A stretch of 64,000 nucleotides of DNA from Microgenomates group bacterium (GCA_029906985.1 JARYMT010000001.1:1-64000), one strand, 5' to 3'; counted from the stretch's first letter, positions 1 through 11,635 are shown. Translations and numbers: made by a program. The notes: a model not told the origin generated them from the letters alone.

Positions 1-2852
<2,852 letters not shown>

Positions 2853-2876
2853 TTATAAATTTAGGCACGATGTACA

Positions 2877-2942
2877 TAGGCATTGATTAATCAAAGCCTA
2901 GGTAAAAACAATAATAATAAGGCTTCATAATTCCATTATGAA
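2877..2942. promoter_or_regulatory. Two inverted repeats at the HTH-collagen promoter (possible operators)
   Basis: TTCATAAT-TCC-ATTATGAA (2924-2942) is a perfect 8-bp inverted repeat covering the -10 region. TTGATTAATCAA flanked by matching AGGC/GCCT arms (about 2877-2900) sits downstream in the leader. Such dyads are typical operator shapes. Binding by the HTH domains of the gene they precede would be autoregulation, but that is inference. Confidence 0.45.
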
Positions 2943-2964
2943 GATAATTTTTGTCATTTGTCAA
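2935..2964 (-). promoter_or_regulatory. Promoter of the left collagen/HTH gene
   Basis: On the minus strand TTGACA lies at 2964-2959 and CATAAT at 2940-2935 with an 18-bp spacer. Predicted transcription start is near 2928, giving a leader of about 80 nt before the ATG at 2849. The -10 box lies inside an inverted repeat (see the next feature). Confidence 0.65.
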
Positions 2965-3200
2965 GAGGTATTTTTTTTAAAAAAAAATGAAGATTGTCTT
3001 TAAGCCCTAAAAATTTTTATGGCTTTTGATAATTTTTCGAAAAAAACCTTTTTTAAGCCTTAAAATTTCTTTTTTTATTAATGATCGGGTTTATTTTTTT
3101 AATGTTAATTTTTATTATTGTTTTTTTCAAGCCTTAAATAATTTTTTATTTTAAAAAGGGTGAAAATATGTTTCCGATAATTTTTGACTACAGGATAATA

Positions 3201-4013
3201 TTAAAAACCGTAGATTTTATTAACTAAAAAAAGAATTTGATTTTGAAAATAAATTAAAATTAAGGTGCCAAAAACTAAGAACGGCCCAAAAGCAATCTTG
3301 CTTTTTAACTTTTTTCTTTTTAATAAAATTAGTATTAAACCGGTGACCGCCCCAATAATAAAAGCAAAATACAAAGCCAGCAATCCCCCTTTGACTCCCA
3401 ACAAGAAACCAATTACAAAAGACATTTTTACATCCCCAAAACCCATTCCCCGACCGCCAGTTACCCAATACAAAAACAAAATCGGTAGCATGACAACCGC
3501 TCCGGCTATAAAATTCTCTGACATTTTTATCAAATAACAATCTAAAAGCTGTTTTAGGCAAAAAATTCTTTCAGTTTCCTCAACTTTTAAAAAAAAACCA
3601 AAAATAAAAAGAGATATCTGTATTGAATCGGGAATAATCTGATATTTTAAATCGCTAAAAAAAATTACAATTAAACAGGAAATTATCCCTAACCAAAATA
3701 AAGTTCTGAAACTGATTATGTTGTCTTGTAGATCTGGAAGGAAAAAAACCAAGACAAAAAATACGCCCGTAATAAGTTCGATAAGAAAATAAAAGTAAGA
3801 AATTTTTTTTTGGCAATATCGACACTTACCACCCAGGTTAATAAAAGACAGAAGAGGCAACAAATCATACCACGGTATTTTTTTTTTACAAAAATCACAA
3901 TGCGAGCGGCCGAGAATTGATTGACCTTGAGGCAGACGATCAACCAAGACTCCTAAAAACGACCCCATCGAAACTCCTAAAACAAAAAGAAAAAATAAAA
4001 AAAATACGGTCAT
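3201..4013 (-). CDS. pilD: Prepilin peptidase (type IV leader peptidase, A24 family)
   Basis: A membrane aspartyl protease that cleaves, and usually N-methylates, type IV prepilin leader peptides. The N-terminal cytoplasmic domain has the two zinc-binding pairs C39xxC42 and C64xxC67. The catalytic aspartates are D121 in FFSDLKYQIIPDS and D194 in GFGDVK, the family's GxGD motif. About six to eight hydrophobic segments follow. 270 residues is the usual family length. It implies type IV pilin-like filaments elsewhere in the genome and fits with the comEA/comEC genes near 52-54 kb, since pilus plus ComEC is the DNA-uptake route proposed for this group of bacteria. It stands alone, 48 bp downstream of the TPR membrane protein, on the same strand. 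Confidence 0.93.
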   Translation of the reverse strand: MTVFFLFFLFVLGVSMGSFLGVLVDRLPQGQSILGRSHCDFCKKKIPWYDLLPLLSFINLGGKCRYCQKKISYFYFLIELITGVFFVLVFFLPDLQDNIISFRTLFWLGIISCLIVIFFSDLKYQIIPDSIQISLFIFGFFLKVEETERIFCLKQLLDCYLIKMSENFIAGAVVMLPILFLYWVTGGRGMGFGDVKMSFVIGFLLGVKGGLLALYFAFIIGAVTGLILILLKRKKLKSKIAFGPFLVFGTLILIYFQNQILFLVNKIYGF

Positions 4014-4061
4014 AAATTCATTGTAGCAAAATAATTACTAATCACTTCGGTTTAAAAGAAA

Positions 4062-5633
4062 CTATCGCTGATTTTGTTCTTGAAAATACTTATCTAATAA
4101 TTTTAGATTTTGGTTTTCCGGAAATAATTGAAGAGCTTTTTTTAAAAAACTTTTTGCTTTTTCCTTATCATTACTATGAAAAATTAAAATTTTAGCTAAA
4201 TTTTCATACGCTAAATAATAATCACCATTGATAATTGATTTTTGATAAAATTCGGCTGCTTTTTGATAGTTTTTTTCACGTTCGTAGATTACTCCTAAGT
4301 TATTCCAGTTTGTCCACCAGTATGGCGCCAGCTTGGTTGAGTTTTCAAAATGTCTCTTTGCCTCCTGATATCTTTCTACCCGGAAAAGCTCCACCCCCAG
4401 ATTATTTTCCAGATCAAATGCGTCTTTATTGATATTAATATCATGACTGTAAAGAGTTAAGCCGTCCTTCCAATCCATAGTCCTGAGAAAACTTTTGAAA
4501 GAAAATAAACTTATAATCGCAGCATAAAAAAGAAAAATTATCGATTTTTTCCGACCGGATAAAAAATTGTTTTTTAAGACTACTCCAATCATTCCCAACA
4601 ATCCAATAACCGGAAAATAAAACCAGCGGTCAGCCACTGTCATATCTAAAGGAAAAAAATGCCAGTGAATTGAAAAACCGGCCAGAAACCACCCAAAGAA
4701 AAAAAGAAAAATTGAAAAATTTTTCCTTTCTTTTAAAAAATACCTAAAAAGAAATAAAATTCCTCCGAAAAAAAGCAGATCGAAAATCAACGGTTGATAA
4801 AAATTGGGCCAATCATAAAAGCGGACTACCCAATGTTGACTAATTGCCAAATCTGTCGGCAAAAAGAAATTTTTTAGATAATAAAAAATAATTTTTGGCA
4901 GGGAAATCATTCTTTCCCAAAAAGCCATTCTGTTAATGGGTGAAAGATTATGTTTTTGGAAAAAAATACCGGCCAAAATAAACCGCAAAAAAGAATAACC
5001 GGCAATTGGAGCCAAAAAATAAAGCAATGATTTTTTGTTTTTTAATAATTGTTTATCAAATAAAAAAAGATATAAAGGGATAATAAAAAAGAAGACAATC
5101 CCAGTTTCTTTGGCTAGAAGGGACAATAATAAAAAAACCGACAACCAAATCGGTTTTTTTTTTTTAATCGTTAAATAAAAACCTGTTAAACCAAAAAATA
5201 AAAAAAGCAGATCTTGAAGGCTGGAAATATAGGCCACCGCTTCAACATTGATTGGGTGAACCAAAAAAATTAAGGAAAGAAAAAAAGCCAACCGGTCGGA
5301 AAAAAAATATAAAAAAATAGCATAAACTAAGATTGTGTTGGCAATATGAAAACCTAATGAAATTAAATGAAAAAAAAACGGCCGTGAACCAAAAATTGAG
5401 TAAATCAGGGAAAAAAATAAGGTCATCAATGGTTTATAATAAAGCCCTGAAAGACTCTGCCTTCCACCGCTGTTAAAAGTACCGCCGCTAAAAAATTTAG
5501 GAAAATTACCAAGCGAGTGAATTAAGTTGTTGTTTAATATCTGTTCTTCATCATCCCAAACAAAATTATTAAATAAAGAAAATTGATAGATTAGAAAAGC
5601 CAACAGAATAATAATCGTAATATTTTTTTTCAT
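4062..5633 (-). CDS. GT-C type polytopic membrane protein with C-terminal TPR repeats
   Basis: About ten hydrophobic segments occupy residues 1-400. The N-terminal loop contains FVWDDEEQILNNN, the acidic first-loop motif of GT-C fold, lipid-phosphate-sugar dependent glycosyltransferases (the TMTC/O-mannosyltransferase-like group). Residues about 410-520 form three tetratricopeptide repeats (NNLGVELFRVERYQEAKRHF, NNLGVIYEREKNYQKAAEFY, then a weaker third). Known for the family: TPR-carrying GT-C proteins glycosylate surface or secreted proteins. Inference: it could decorate surface proteins such as the Thr-rich collagens at the window ends. The donor and target cannot be read from sequence. 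Confidence 0.75.
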   Translation of the reverse strand: MKKNITIIILLAFLIYQFSLFNNFVWDDEEQILNNNLIHSLGNFPKFFSGGTFNSGGRQSLSGLYYKPLMTLFFSLIYSIFGSRPFFFHLISLGFHIANTILVYAIFLYFFSDRLAFFLSLIFLVHPINVEAVAYISSLQDLLFLFFGLTGFYLTIKKKKPIWLSVFLLLSLLAKETGIVFFFIIPLYLFLFDKQLLKNKKSLLYFLAPIAGYSFLRFILAGIFFQKHNLSPINRMAFWERMISLPKIIFYYLKNFFLPTDLAISQHWVVRFYDWPNFYQPLIFDLLFFGGILFLFRYFLKERKNFSIFLFFFGWFLAGFSIHWHFFPLDMTVADRWFYFPVIGLLGMIGVVLKNNFLSGRKKSIIFLFYAAIISLFSFKSFLRTMDWKDGLTLYSHDININKDAFDLENNLGVELFRVERYQEAKRHFENSTKLAPYWWTNWNNLGVIYEREKNYQKAAEFYQKSIINGDYYLAYENLAKILIFHSNDKEKAKSFLKKALQLFPENQNLKLLDKYFQEQNQR

Positions 5634-5668
5634 AAAAACTTAATTTGGCAGAATCATCCGTGGCCGAA

Positions 5669-6961
5669 TTAAATTTTTAAAAAATCAGATAAGTCTTCTT
5701 TTTTATATGGGCCGATTAAAGCTAAATTTAAATTTTTCGGCTGGAAGATATCAGAAGCTAATTCAACAATGTCGCCAGTAGTCACTTTTCCTATTTTCGA
5801 AATCATTTCTTGGGGGGTATCAATTTTTCCTTCAAGCAATTTTCTTACTCCAAACATTGTTGCCACGGTTGCCGAATCCTCAAGCGACAAAAGCAGACGA
5901 CCTTTTAAAAGTTCTTTGGCTTTTTTTAACTCTTCTTTTTTTATTTCCCCCCGAACAATTTTTTGATGTTCTTTTAAAATTACCGCTAACGCTTCTTTGA
6001 TTTTGTCTAAATTATTGGCGACACCAACCTGAGTATATATATAACCGCAGTCATAATATAATTCACGTCCGGTAGAAATATAATAGCAGAGCCCCCTTTT
6101 GTCTCTTACTTCTCTGAAAAGTCGGGAAGACATCCCTCCTCCCAAAATTGCCGCCAGAACACTTAAAGGATATTTTCTTTCATCAAAAAAAGAAAAACTT
6201 CTGAATCCAACAATAAAATGAATCTGTTCGGTTTTCTTGTTTTTTATGAGAATTCCTGGTCGGACCTGTTTTTCTTCAACCTTTTTGAAAGATTTTGTTT
6301 TTCCCCTTTTCCAACTGGCTAATTTTTCTTCAATTGTTTCCAAATAATATTGGGGATTATTTTTCAAATTTTTATTACTCAGTCCGCCGGCAACAATTAA
6401 AAGTGAATTGTTTGGATAATATAACTGATTCATATAATTAACAAATGTCTGACGGTCAAATTTTTTTACGCTTTCTTTTGTTCCGGTCGTATCAAAGCCT
6501 AAAGGATTATCTGGATAAAGAAGATTTTCCAACACGTCATTTACTTTTCGATAAGGAGTATCTTCATAAAGATTGATCTCTTCAATAATCACTCCTTTTT
6601 CTTTTTCAATCTCTTCTTCTTTTAATAAAGGATTGATTATCATATCGGCAAGGACATCGGTGACTATTGAAAAATGCTCGTTCGTTGATTTTATCCAATA
6701 ACCAGTGTGGTCTTTGGCAGTAAAAGCATTAAATATCCCTCCCATGCCTTCGATTGTTGAGGTAATAACAAAACTGTTTGGGTATTTTTTTGAACCTTTG
6801 AAAGCCATGTGTTCAAAAAAATGAGCCACCCCATTGTTCTCTAAACTTTCATAGCGAGAGCCCGCCCTGACTAAAAGTAAAGTAGTTATCGAAGAAAAAG
6901 CTTTGGTATCAACCAAAATTACTTGAAGACCGTTTTTAAGGGTAAAAAATTGGGATTTCAT
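5669..6961 (-). CDS. M16 family zinc metallopeptidase
   Basis: An insulinase/processing-peptidase type protease. The inverted zinc motif HxxEH is H47-F-F-E50-H51, and the third ligand expected about 76 residues on is E127 in VIIEEINLYEDTPY. The C-terminal M16 domain has the R/Y substrate-site region (GGGMSSRLFREVRDKRGLCYYIS). At 430 residues it is the single-half type (two M16 domains), like bacterial YmxG/PqqL-type or mitochondrial processing peptidase beta subunits. No signal peptide is visible, so it probably acts in the cytoplasm. It lies 35 bp upstream of the TPR protein on the same strand and may share its transcript. The catalytic residues look intact. Confidence 0.92.
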   Translation of the reverse strand: MKSQFFTLKNGLQVILVDTKAFSSITTLLLVRAGSRYESLENNGVAHFFEHMAFKGSKKYPNSFVITSTIEGMGGIFNAFTAKDHTGYWIKSTNEHFSIVTDVLADMIINPLLKEEEIEKEKGVIIEEINLYEDTPYRKVNDVLENLLYPDNPLGFDTTGTKESVKKFDRQTFVNYMNQLYYPNNSLLIVAGGLSNKNLKNNPQYYLETIEEKLASWKRGKTKSFKKVEEKQVRPGILIKNKKTEQIHFIVGFRSFSFFDERKYPLSVLAAILGGGMSSRLFREVRDKRGLCYYISTGRELYYDCGYIYTQVGVANNLDKIKEALAVILKEHQKIVRGEIKKEELKKAKELLKGRLLLSLEDSATVATMFGVRKLLEGKIDTPQEMISKIGKVTTGDIVELASDIFQPKNLNLALIGPYKKEDLSDFLKI

Positions 6962-7070
6962 TTAGTCAATTTTAATTGATCGGTGATTTTTTAGCAAGCA
7001 TTCTTCAAAATTTCCAGCCTGATTCTTACTATTCATCTATTATTTAATAATCAAGGCTAAATAACCCCTC

Positions 7071-7096
7071 TTGACAATGATAAAAAATTGTAAAAT
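7071..7096 (+). promoter_or_regulatory. Candidate promoter of the CAP-like gene
   Basis: TTGACA at 7071-7076 is a perfect -35 box. The -10 may be TAAAAT at 7091-7096 (short 14-bp spacer) or TAAATT just after it (19 bp), so the exact -10 is uncertain. The ATG is at 7108. Confidence 0.4.
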
Positions 7097-7107
7097 AAAT
7101 TAAGGCG

Positions 7108-7869
7108 ATGAAATTCAATTCGGTTTTAAGTTTTTTTAATAAATTTTTTTTCTGGCTTTGGTCGATCAGCATTTTTTTAATTATCGGCTATTATTTATTA
7201 ACAAAAAGCATTTCTTCTTTTGTCGTCCAAAATTCCATTTTAAGTTTTTTAATTCAGCTAAATTTTTTTAGCGGCTTCCTGACTCTGGTTTTTTTCATCC
7301 TCGAGGTTTTCTTCACCAATATTAAAAAATTGTGGACAAAAATTATTTTTTTAATAATCTTGGTTTTAGTGATTAATTTCTTGACCCAGCAAAAAAAACG
7401 GTCCGGCTCGACCACTAGTTTGGTTGAAGATATTAATACCAATATTTATACCGCCAGACGGTTCTATCAATCAATTTTTTTTGAAGTCTTCGGCTCGCCG
7501 ACCGATGTCCAAATGGCGACCGCTGATGAAATTCTTCAGGCAATCAATGATTTTCGCCGGGCTCAAAAATTAGAAGAAATTGTTCTCGATGTCTCGCTTT
7601 GTCAGGTGGCGGAAAAAGATATGTCTGAGCTTATGGCTATTGCCTCCAAACAACAGTACGAGACAGTCAGAGATACCGAATTGTTCGGCAATAAAAAAAT
7701 TATCGAATTTTTTGATGCTAAAATTCAGGCCAGCTCAGCCAAACATATTGTTGAAAACCGCTGGGGCCGGCCCCTAACCGCCCAAGGGAAAGTTCTTGTT
7801 GATCCGCAACTAACATCTGCCTGCGGCTTGGTGACTGGATATAATATTGTGTTTGTATTCGCAAAGTGA
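7108..7869 (+). CDS. Membrane-anchored CAP/SCP-like domain protein
   Basis: Three N-terminal hydrophobic segments (about residues 12-30, 41-63, 70-90) are followed by an extracellular-type domain from about 135. The stretch ADEILQAINDFRRAQKLEEI and then LDVSLCQVAEKDMSEL matches the first helices of CAP (SCP/PR-1) domains, where a conserved N-x-x-R...L...L...A pattern is typical. The later conserved His/Glu metal-site motifs are not obvious, so the domain is either degenerate or a divergent subfamily. CAP proteins of bacteria are secreted or surface proteins of mostly unknown activity. It ends with TGA, showing the standard code. It is transcribed away from the M16 peptidase gene. Confidence 0.55.
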   Translation: MKFNSVLSFFNKFFFWLWSISIFLIIGYYLLTKSISSFVVQNSILSFLIQLNFFSGFLTLVFFILEVFFTNIKKLWTKIIFLIILVLVINFLTQQKKRSGSTTSLVEDINTNIYTARRFYQSIFFEVFGSPTDVQMATADEILQAINDFRRAQKLEEIVLDVSLCQVAEKDMSELMAIASKQQYETVRDTELFGNKKIIEFFDAKIQASSAKHIVENRWGRPLTAQGKVLVDPQLTSACGLVTGYNIVFVFAK

Positions 7870-8015
7870 AACTTAGCGGACAAAAAAACCGCTACTTCTT
7901 TTGCAAATTAAAACCATAAAAAGAAAGCGTTCATCTATGTTTTTTTACCGCGGTTTTAAAATTGTTTTTTTAATTAAAAAAATAATTTTAAAGCTTAATA
8001 AATGGTAAAATAACA

Positions 8016-8060
8016 TTGTAGTACAATTTATAATAACATTGTAGTACAATTTATTATAAT
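8016..8060 (+). promoter_or_regulatory. Tandem operator-like palindromes and -10 box of a small gene
   Basis: A 20-bp unit (8011-8030) is repeated exactly at 8034-8053, a 23-bp period. Each copy contains the palindrome ATTGTAGTACAAT (8015-8027 and 8038-8050). The second copy lies immediately upstream of TATAAT (8055-8060), whose predicted start site falls on the ATG at 8067. No consensus -35 is present, which suits an activator- or repressor-controlled promoter with two sites about two helical turns apart. Confidence 0.55.
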
Positions 8061-8066
8061 AAAGAT

Positions 8067-8315
8067 ATGAAAGAAGAATACAAAGGATATATTGTTTTAG
8101 CAGCACTTAGCTTAATTGCCGTAGCTTTGCTTTTTTTAACTCGCACTCCACAAAAAATACAAAAAAATATTACCGAGGGAGGACAACAAATCATTAACTC
8201 AATAACTGAACAACTAGAAGGGGAAGGGCCATTCCAGGATCCATATACAGTATTTGACATGTTTAGTGATATATTTTCAGGTTGTGCCACACAACCAGGC
8301 GGTTGCCCAAAATAG
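8067..8315 (+). CDS. Small single-pass membrane protein, unknown function
   Basis: 82 residues. One transmembrane helix at about residues 8-25 (YIVLAALSLIAVALLFL) is followed by basic residues, then a polar tail containing NITEGGQQIINSITEQLEGE and a C-terminal Cys pair (GCATQPGGCPK). The start is supported by TATAAT six bases upstream, which implies a leaderless mRNA. I do not recognise a family. The short tandem operator-like repeat upstream and the motif shared with other small genes just downstream (8331-8349) suggest a regulated accessory gene. Confidence 0.6.
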   Translation: MKEEYKGYIVLAALSLIAVALLFLTRTPQKIQKNITEGGQQIINSITEQLEGEGPFQDPYTVFDMFSDIFSGCATQPGGCPK

Positions 8316-8330
8316 CGTCATTTTTCTCCC

Positions 8331-8349
8331 CCGTTCCGAGGTGCAATAT
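8331..8349 (+). repeat. Diverged copy of the GAGGTGCAATA downstream motif
   Basis: CCGTTCCGAGGTGCAATAT lies 15 nt after the stop of the small membrane gene and resembles the elements at 15796, 16472 and 19887. It is the weakest of the four copies. Confidence 0.35.
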
Positions 8350-8542
8350 GCGGCCCACTTCGGGAAATTCTGTTTTTGGAATTGTTTAAATTTATAATCG
8401 GATCATTATATTGTATATCGGGTTTCTAAGGAGCAATAAAAACTGTCCGTTTTTTTAGCTATTGGCACCGATCGACAAGAAGAATCTTCTTCGCAATCAA
8501 CTTAACTTATTTTTTCCACAAGAGGGAATTTAGCAAGAAAAG

Positions 8543-9268
8543 CTAAACCCGTAAATCGCAGATCTGAAATAAAAAATTTTTAAAAATAAGTTTTGTTTTA
8601 ACAATTGGTTTTTGATTGACTGTTTTTTGTTTTTGATAATCTGGATAAAGAGATAGTCTAAATAAAAAATCTTTATAGTTTAATTCCGGATGAAACTGAA
8701 GACCGTAAAAAAATTTTTTGTATCTAAAAGCCTGAATCAGACATCTATGGCTATAGGCCAGATGAAGGCTTTTTTTGGGCAGATTCAAAACCGCGTCTTT
8801 ATGACCTTCGATCGCCAAAAACATAGAATTAAATCCTTTGAATAACGGATCCGCCATCCCTTCTTTGGTTAAATGAATTTTGGTGACACCGGTCTCCGCC
8901 TGTTTTGGAGAAAAATCAACTTTAGCTCCTAAAGATTCTGCCAAAAGCTGATGGCCGAAACAGATTCCCAAAACCGGCGGCTGGTTTTTTTTAATTATTT
9001 TTTTTAACACAAAAACCATTTTTTCTCTTATATTATTAAACCAGAACTTTTTTTCAACGTTGATTTCACCATAACCGGTTTCTCCTAAGCCACCGATAAT
9101 TATTCCTTTTGATTTTCTAGCCAATGATAAAATTTCTTTTGAAGAAATCGTCTCGCTTCCGGCGTTAATGATTTGGATTTGGTTATAAGACAAATCCAAG
9201 CTTTCGTAAAAGCATTTTAACTCATGCCAACCCGATTGGTCTCTGCGAAATTGGATTAATAAAATCAT
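8543..9268 (-). CDS. Class I glutamine amidotransferase-like protein
   Basis: The catalytic triad is intact. From the chosen start these are C103 in the nucleophile elbow GICFGHQ, and H193 and E195 in GLQFHPE. The oxyanion Gly loop GGLGETGYGE is near residue 59-68. At 241 residues it is a stand-alone domain like the GMP-synthase-type GATases that hydrolyse glutamine or gamma-glutamyl amides. The ATG at 9268 is preferred over an in-frame start 60 nt upstream because it overlaps the TGA of the ATP-grasp gene (ATGA), the usual sign of translational coupling. Inference: it supplies ammonia to, or cleaves a glutamyl group for, the pathway of the two upstream genes. No partner synthetase of a known family is adjacent apart from the ATP-grasp protein. 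Confidence 0.85.
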   Translation of the reverse strand: MILLIQFRRDQSGWHELKCFYESLDLSYNQIQIINAGSETISSKEILSLARKSKGIIIGGLGETGYGEINVEKKFWFNNIREKMVFVLKKIIKKNQPPVLGICFGHQLLAESLGAKVDFSPKQAETGVTKIHLTKEGMADPLFKGFNSMFLAIEGHKDAVLNLPKKSLHLAYSHRCLIQAFRYKKFFYGLQFHPELNYKDFLFRLSLYPDYQKQKTVNQKPIVKTKLIFKNFLFQICDLRV

Positions 9269-10767
9269 TTTTGTAAAGATGCTTGTAATGGCGACCGAAA
9301 ACTGATAGAACTTTCCGGCAATCGACAATTTAATCCATCAACCACTCTTTTGATATAATCTGCCACTTCATCATCGGTTAAGGCTGTTCCTTGGTAAGGT
9401 AATAATAATTTTACCGTATAAATTTTCCCGGTTTTTTCTTGTTGGGGATAATTTAAAAAAGTAGTCGCATATGGAAACATCCTCGTTGCTTGCAGTTGGG
9501 CAACAAGCTGATTTAATGCCTTGTTTAAAAGACCGCCTTTGCTTTTTAATTTTAACTCAATGTCCAAAACGGCGGTCATTTCGCCAAAAATCATTCCCGA
9601 AACACTGCTTGCCAAACCAGAAATAGTTGTCCCTCCTTCACGCATATTATAATCATGGATTAAAAAAGTCTGGTTGGTTGGGTCTTGGGGAGAAAAAAAA
9701 TCAATGCTGTATGGACCGAAATAGCCAAACTGATACATTTTTTGGCTAATTCTTCGAGAGGTGTCAATAACTGAGAGTAATTTTTCTTTCGTAAGTCCTA
9801 TTTGGGTTAATTGTTCTTCTGAAGTTGACTCAACCATTACCATCCCCAAATATTGACCATTTTGATCGCTAATCACCCGGCCAACTGAGAAAAAAACAAG
9901 CTCGCCAGAAGGCAATATAAAACCTCTTAAACTAAAATCACCCCAACCATCTTCTTGTTGTCCAAAATCTATAACCTCCTCAACAACAACGTCTCCTGGA
10001 TATAGTTCTCCATCATAAGGAGATTGAAACATGGCATAAATTTGTTCTTTTATTCTTAATTGAAGTTCTAAATCATTAACAGCCACCATATCGGGGTTAA
10101 CCCTAACATTTAGCAATCCGCTAGCAGTGTTTCCTAATTTTATTAATAACCTTTTATCACTTTCCCTACTATATTTTGCGACCTCTTGATAAATTAAATC
10201 TACATAATCTGATAATTCTTGACCTTGATAAAAAATTTCTATTCCTGGTACGATATTGCCTGATAAACTAATTTCTCTTAACAATTTTCTCATCCGGGCC
10301 TTGTTGTTAAATTTTTCTGCCGGTGGCAAAGAATTACCTTTGTGTGTTTCATAAAAATTGTTTGAGCCAATAAAAGGATAATAAAAAACTCCTGGTTGTT
10401 GTTGAGAATAATCACCAATTATAATTGTCGGTGAAGGAATGCCTAGATTTTTCCACAGCTCTTGCCAAAATTGTTGTTCAGCAGGCAACAACGGCTCATC
10501 CAAAATTACTCCCCTCGGAAATTGAGGAATTAGGGCGGTTGATATACCAATCATTCGGCCTTGATAGGCAGAGGGTGGCGCGCCATGGGCGGTCAACGCT
10601 GGTCTAACCGCCTCCGGCAGGGCATCTTCGATATTTCCTTGGTAAACTACTTGATCATAACCAGCTTTTTTTAACCAGTCAAAAAATTCTTGACCGACCA
10701 TCTGTCTTCTTTCACGGTCGGTTTGGTGTAATAAATAAGTTTCATCTTCCCTTCTTCTTGCTTCCAT
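9265..10767 (-). CDS. ATP-grasp ligase-like protein (pre-ATP-grasp/PGM1-like)
   Basis: 500 residues. The C-terminal half reads as a divergent ATP-grasp fold: NNKARMRKLLREI (lid-helix region), KRLLIKLGNTASGLLNVRV (ATP-binding Lys strand), DVVVEEVIDFGQQ, then FGYFGPYSIDFF and HDYNMREGGTTISGL, which look like the Mg/ATP-binding D/N-x-R end of the domain. The order resembles peptide ligases of the pheganomycin PGM1 type, but this is a memory-based similarity. ATP-grasp enzymes join a carboxylate to an amine or thiol through an acyl-phosphate. It overlaps the methyltransferase upstream by 26 nt and the amidotransferase downstream by 4 nt, so the three genes form one coupled operon. The substrate is unknown. 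Confidence 0.65.
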   Translation of the reverse strand: MEARRREDETYLLHQTDRERRQMVGQEFFDWLKKAGYDQVVYQGNIEDALPEAVRPALTAHGAPPSAYQGRMIGISTALIPQFPRGVILDEPLLPAEQQFWQELWKNLGIPSPTIIIGDYSQQQPGVFYYPFIGSNNFYETHKGNSLPPAEKFNNKARMRKLLREISLSGNIVPGIEIFYQGQELSDYVDLIYQEVAKYSRESDKRLLIKLGNTASGLLNVRVNPDMVAVNDLELQLRIKEQIYAMFQSPYDGELYPGDVVVEEVIDFGQQEDGWGDFSLRGFILPSGELVFFSVGRVISDQNGQYLGMVMVESTSEEQLTQIGLTKEKLLSVIDTSRRISQKMYQFGYFGPYSIDFFSPQDPTNQTFLIHDYNMREGGTTISGLASSVSGMIFGEMTAVLDIELKLKSKGGLLNKALNQLVAQLQATRMFPYATTFLNYPQQEKTGKIYTVKLLLPYQGTALTDDEVADYIKRVVDGLNCRLPESSISFRSPLQASLQK

Positions 10768-11581
10768 TTTTTGTTGCTAAAAACAAATTTCTAACTCCCA
10801 TTGTCCCGTATTTATCAGAGTATTTGTCGTAGCAAAAGGCTTCTTTTTTAAAATAAATTTCGTCAAAACCAGCTTTGTTTAAAAGATTAACTACCTGTTG
10901 ATTGGTATAAACCCAACGACCAATTATTTGACGATCGATTCTGTCTTGATGAAATCTTATTTCTTCGTGTCCGGTTTTCAATAAACCGTTGTGTTGAAAG
11001 GTTTTTCTTTTTCTGATTACCCGGATACCATTTTCCACCGATTCAAAAACATGGTTGTTAAGTTGATTAACCACATAGTCATAATCAACTAGGTCGAAAA
11101 TAAAAACCCCGGCCGGTTTTATCACCCGACAGGCCTCCAGGGCAACTTTTAAATCATCTTTTGGATTATCAAAAAAGCCAAAAGCCGAATTACCCAAAAC
11201 AAAATAAAGATCAAATAAATTAGTTGAAAAAGTTAAGTCCCGACCGTCTTCTTTGAATAAAACAACCTGTCGGCGATGAGAATTTAAATTTTTTTCTGCG
11301 ATAGTTAGCATCTCTTTTGACCAATCAAAAGCAGTAATATTTTTAAACCCTTTTAAAACTAATTGCTTGCTGTGCCGACAGTTGCCACAAAAGCCATCTA
11401 AAATCGGCGTCTGGGAAGAAAGAGAAAATTGATAATTCTTTAAAAAATTAATCATCGTTTGAACTTCCTGTTGGGAAATAAAATCGTCTAAAATATCGCT
11501 ATATGTATTTAGATAACCGGCAACACCTTTTTTTGTCCCATAGCGCAGCTGCCACCACTGTTTTTGTTTTGTTTTTTTCAT
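10742..11581 (-). CDS. Class I SAM-dependent methyltransferase
   Basis: A methyltransferase domain with the motif I region ILDGFCGNCRHSKQL (an unusual form of the D/E-x-G-x-G loop), an acidic position after ITAFDW, FKEDGRDLTF, and the LDLYFVLGNSAFGFF / PAGVFIFDLVD strands typical of class I enzymes. The ATG at 11581 is chosen. An in-frame extension to 11635 would be read through the terminator hairpin at 11596-11611 and is unlikely. The start lies only 7 nt behind that terminator's T-tract, with no Shine-Dalgarno. It is the first gene of the methyltransferase / ATP-grasp / amidotransferase operon, so expression probably depends on read-through of the two upstream terminators or on a promoter hidden there. 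Confidence 0.8.
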   Translation of the reverse strand: MKKTKQKQWWQLRYGTKKGVAGYLNTYSDILDDFISQQEVQTMINFLKNYQFSLSSQTPILDGFCGNCRHSKQLVLKGFKNITAFDWSKEMLTIAEKNLNSHRRQVVLFKEDGRDLTFSTNLFDLYFVLGNSAFGFFDNPKDDLKVALEACRVIKPAGVFIFDLVDYDYVVNQLNNHVFESVENGIRVIRKRKTFQHNGLLKTGHEEIRFHQDRIDRQIIGRWVYTNQQVVNLLNKAGFDEIYFKKEAFCYDKYSDKYGTMGVRNLFLATKNGSKKKGR

Positions 11582-11587
11582 ATAAAA

Positions 11588-11611
11588 TAAAAAAACCCGC
11601 CTTGCGGCGGG
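11588..11611 (-). terminator. Rho-independent terminator B (module B) before the methyltransferase
   Basis: On the minus strand the hairpin CCCGCC-GCAA-GGCGGG (11611-11596) is followed by a run of T (11595-11588). It lies directly upstream of the methyltransferase ATG, so it looks like an attenuator. Its 5' arm with neighbours (TCTCCCGCC, 11614-11606) is exactly complementary to the tail of small ORF B (GGCGGGAGA, 11648-11640). Confidence 0.8.
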
Positions 11612-11635
11612 AGAAATTAATAAATTTATAATCAA

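Noticed and set aside
3220-3561. 113-codon minus-strand ORF inside the prepilin peptidase gene
   Set aside because: Frame-shifted shadow of pilD with no family features.
11582-11635. Upstream extension of the methyltransferase start to 11635
   Set aside because: It would be translated through the terminator B hairpin; the ATG at 11581 fits the domain start.
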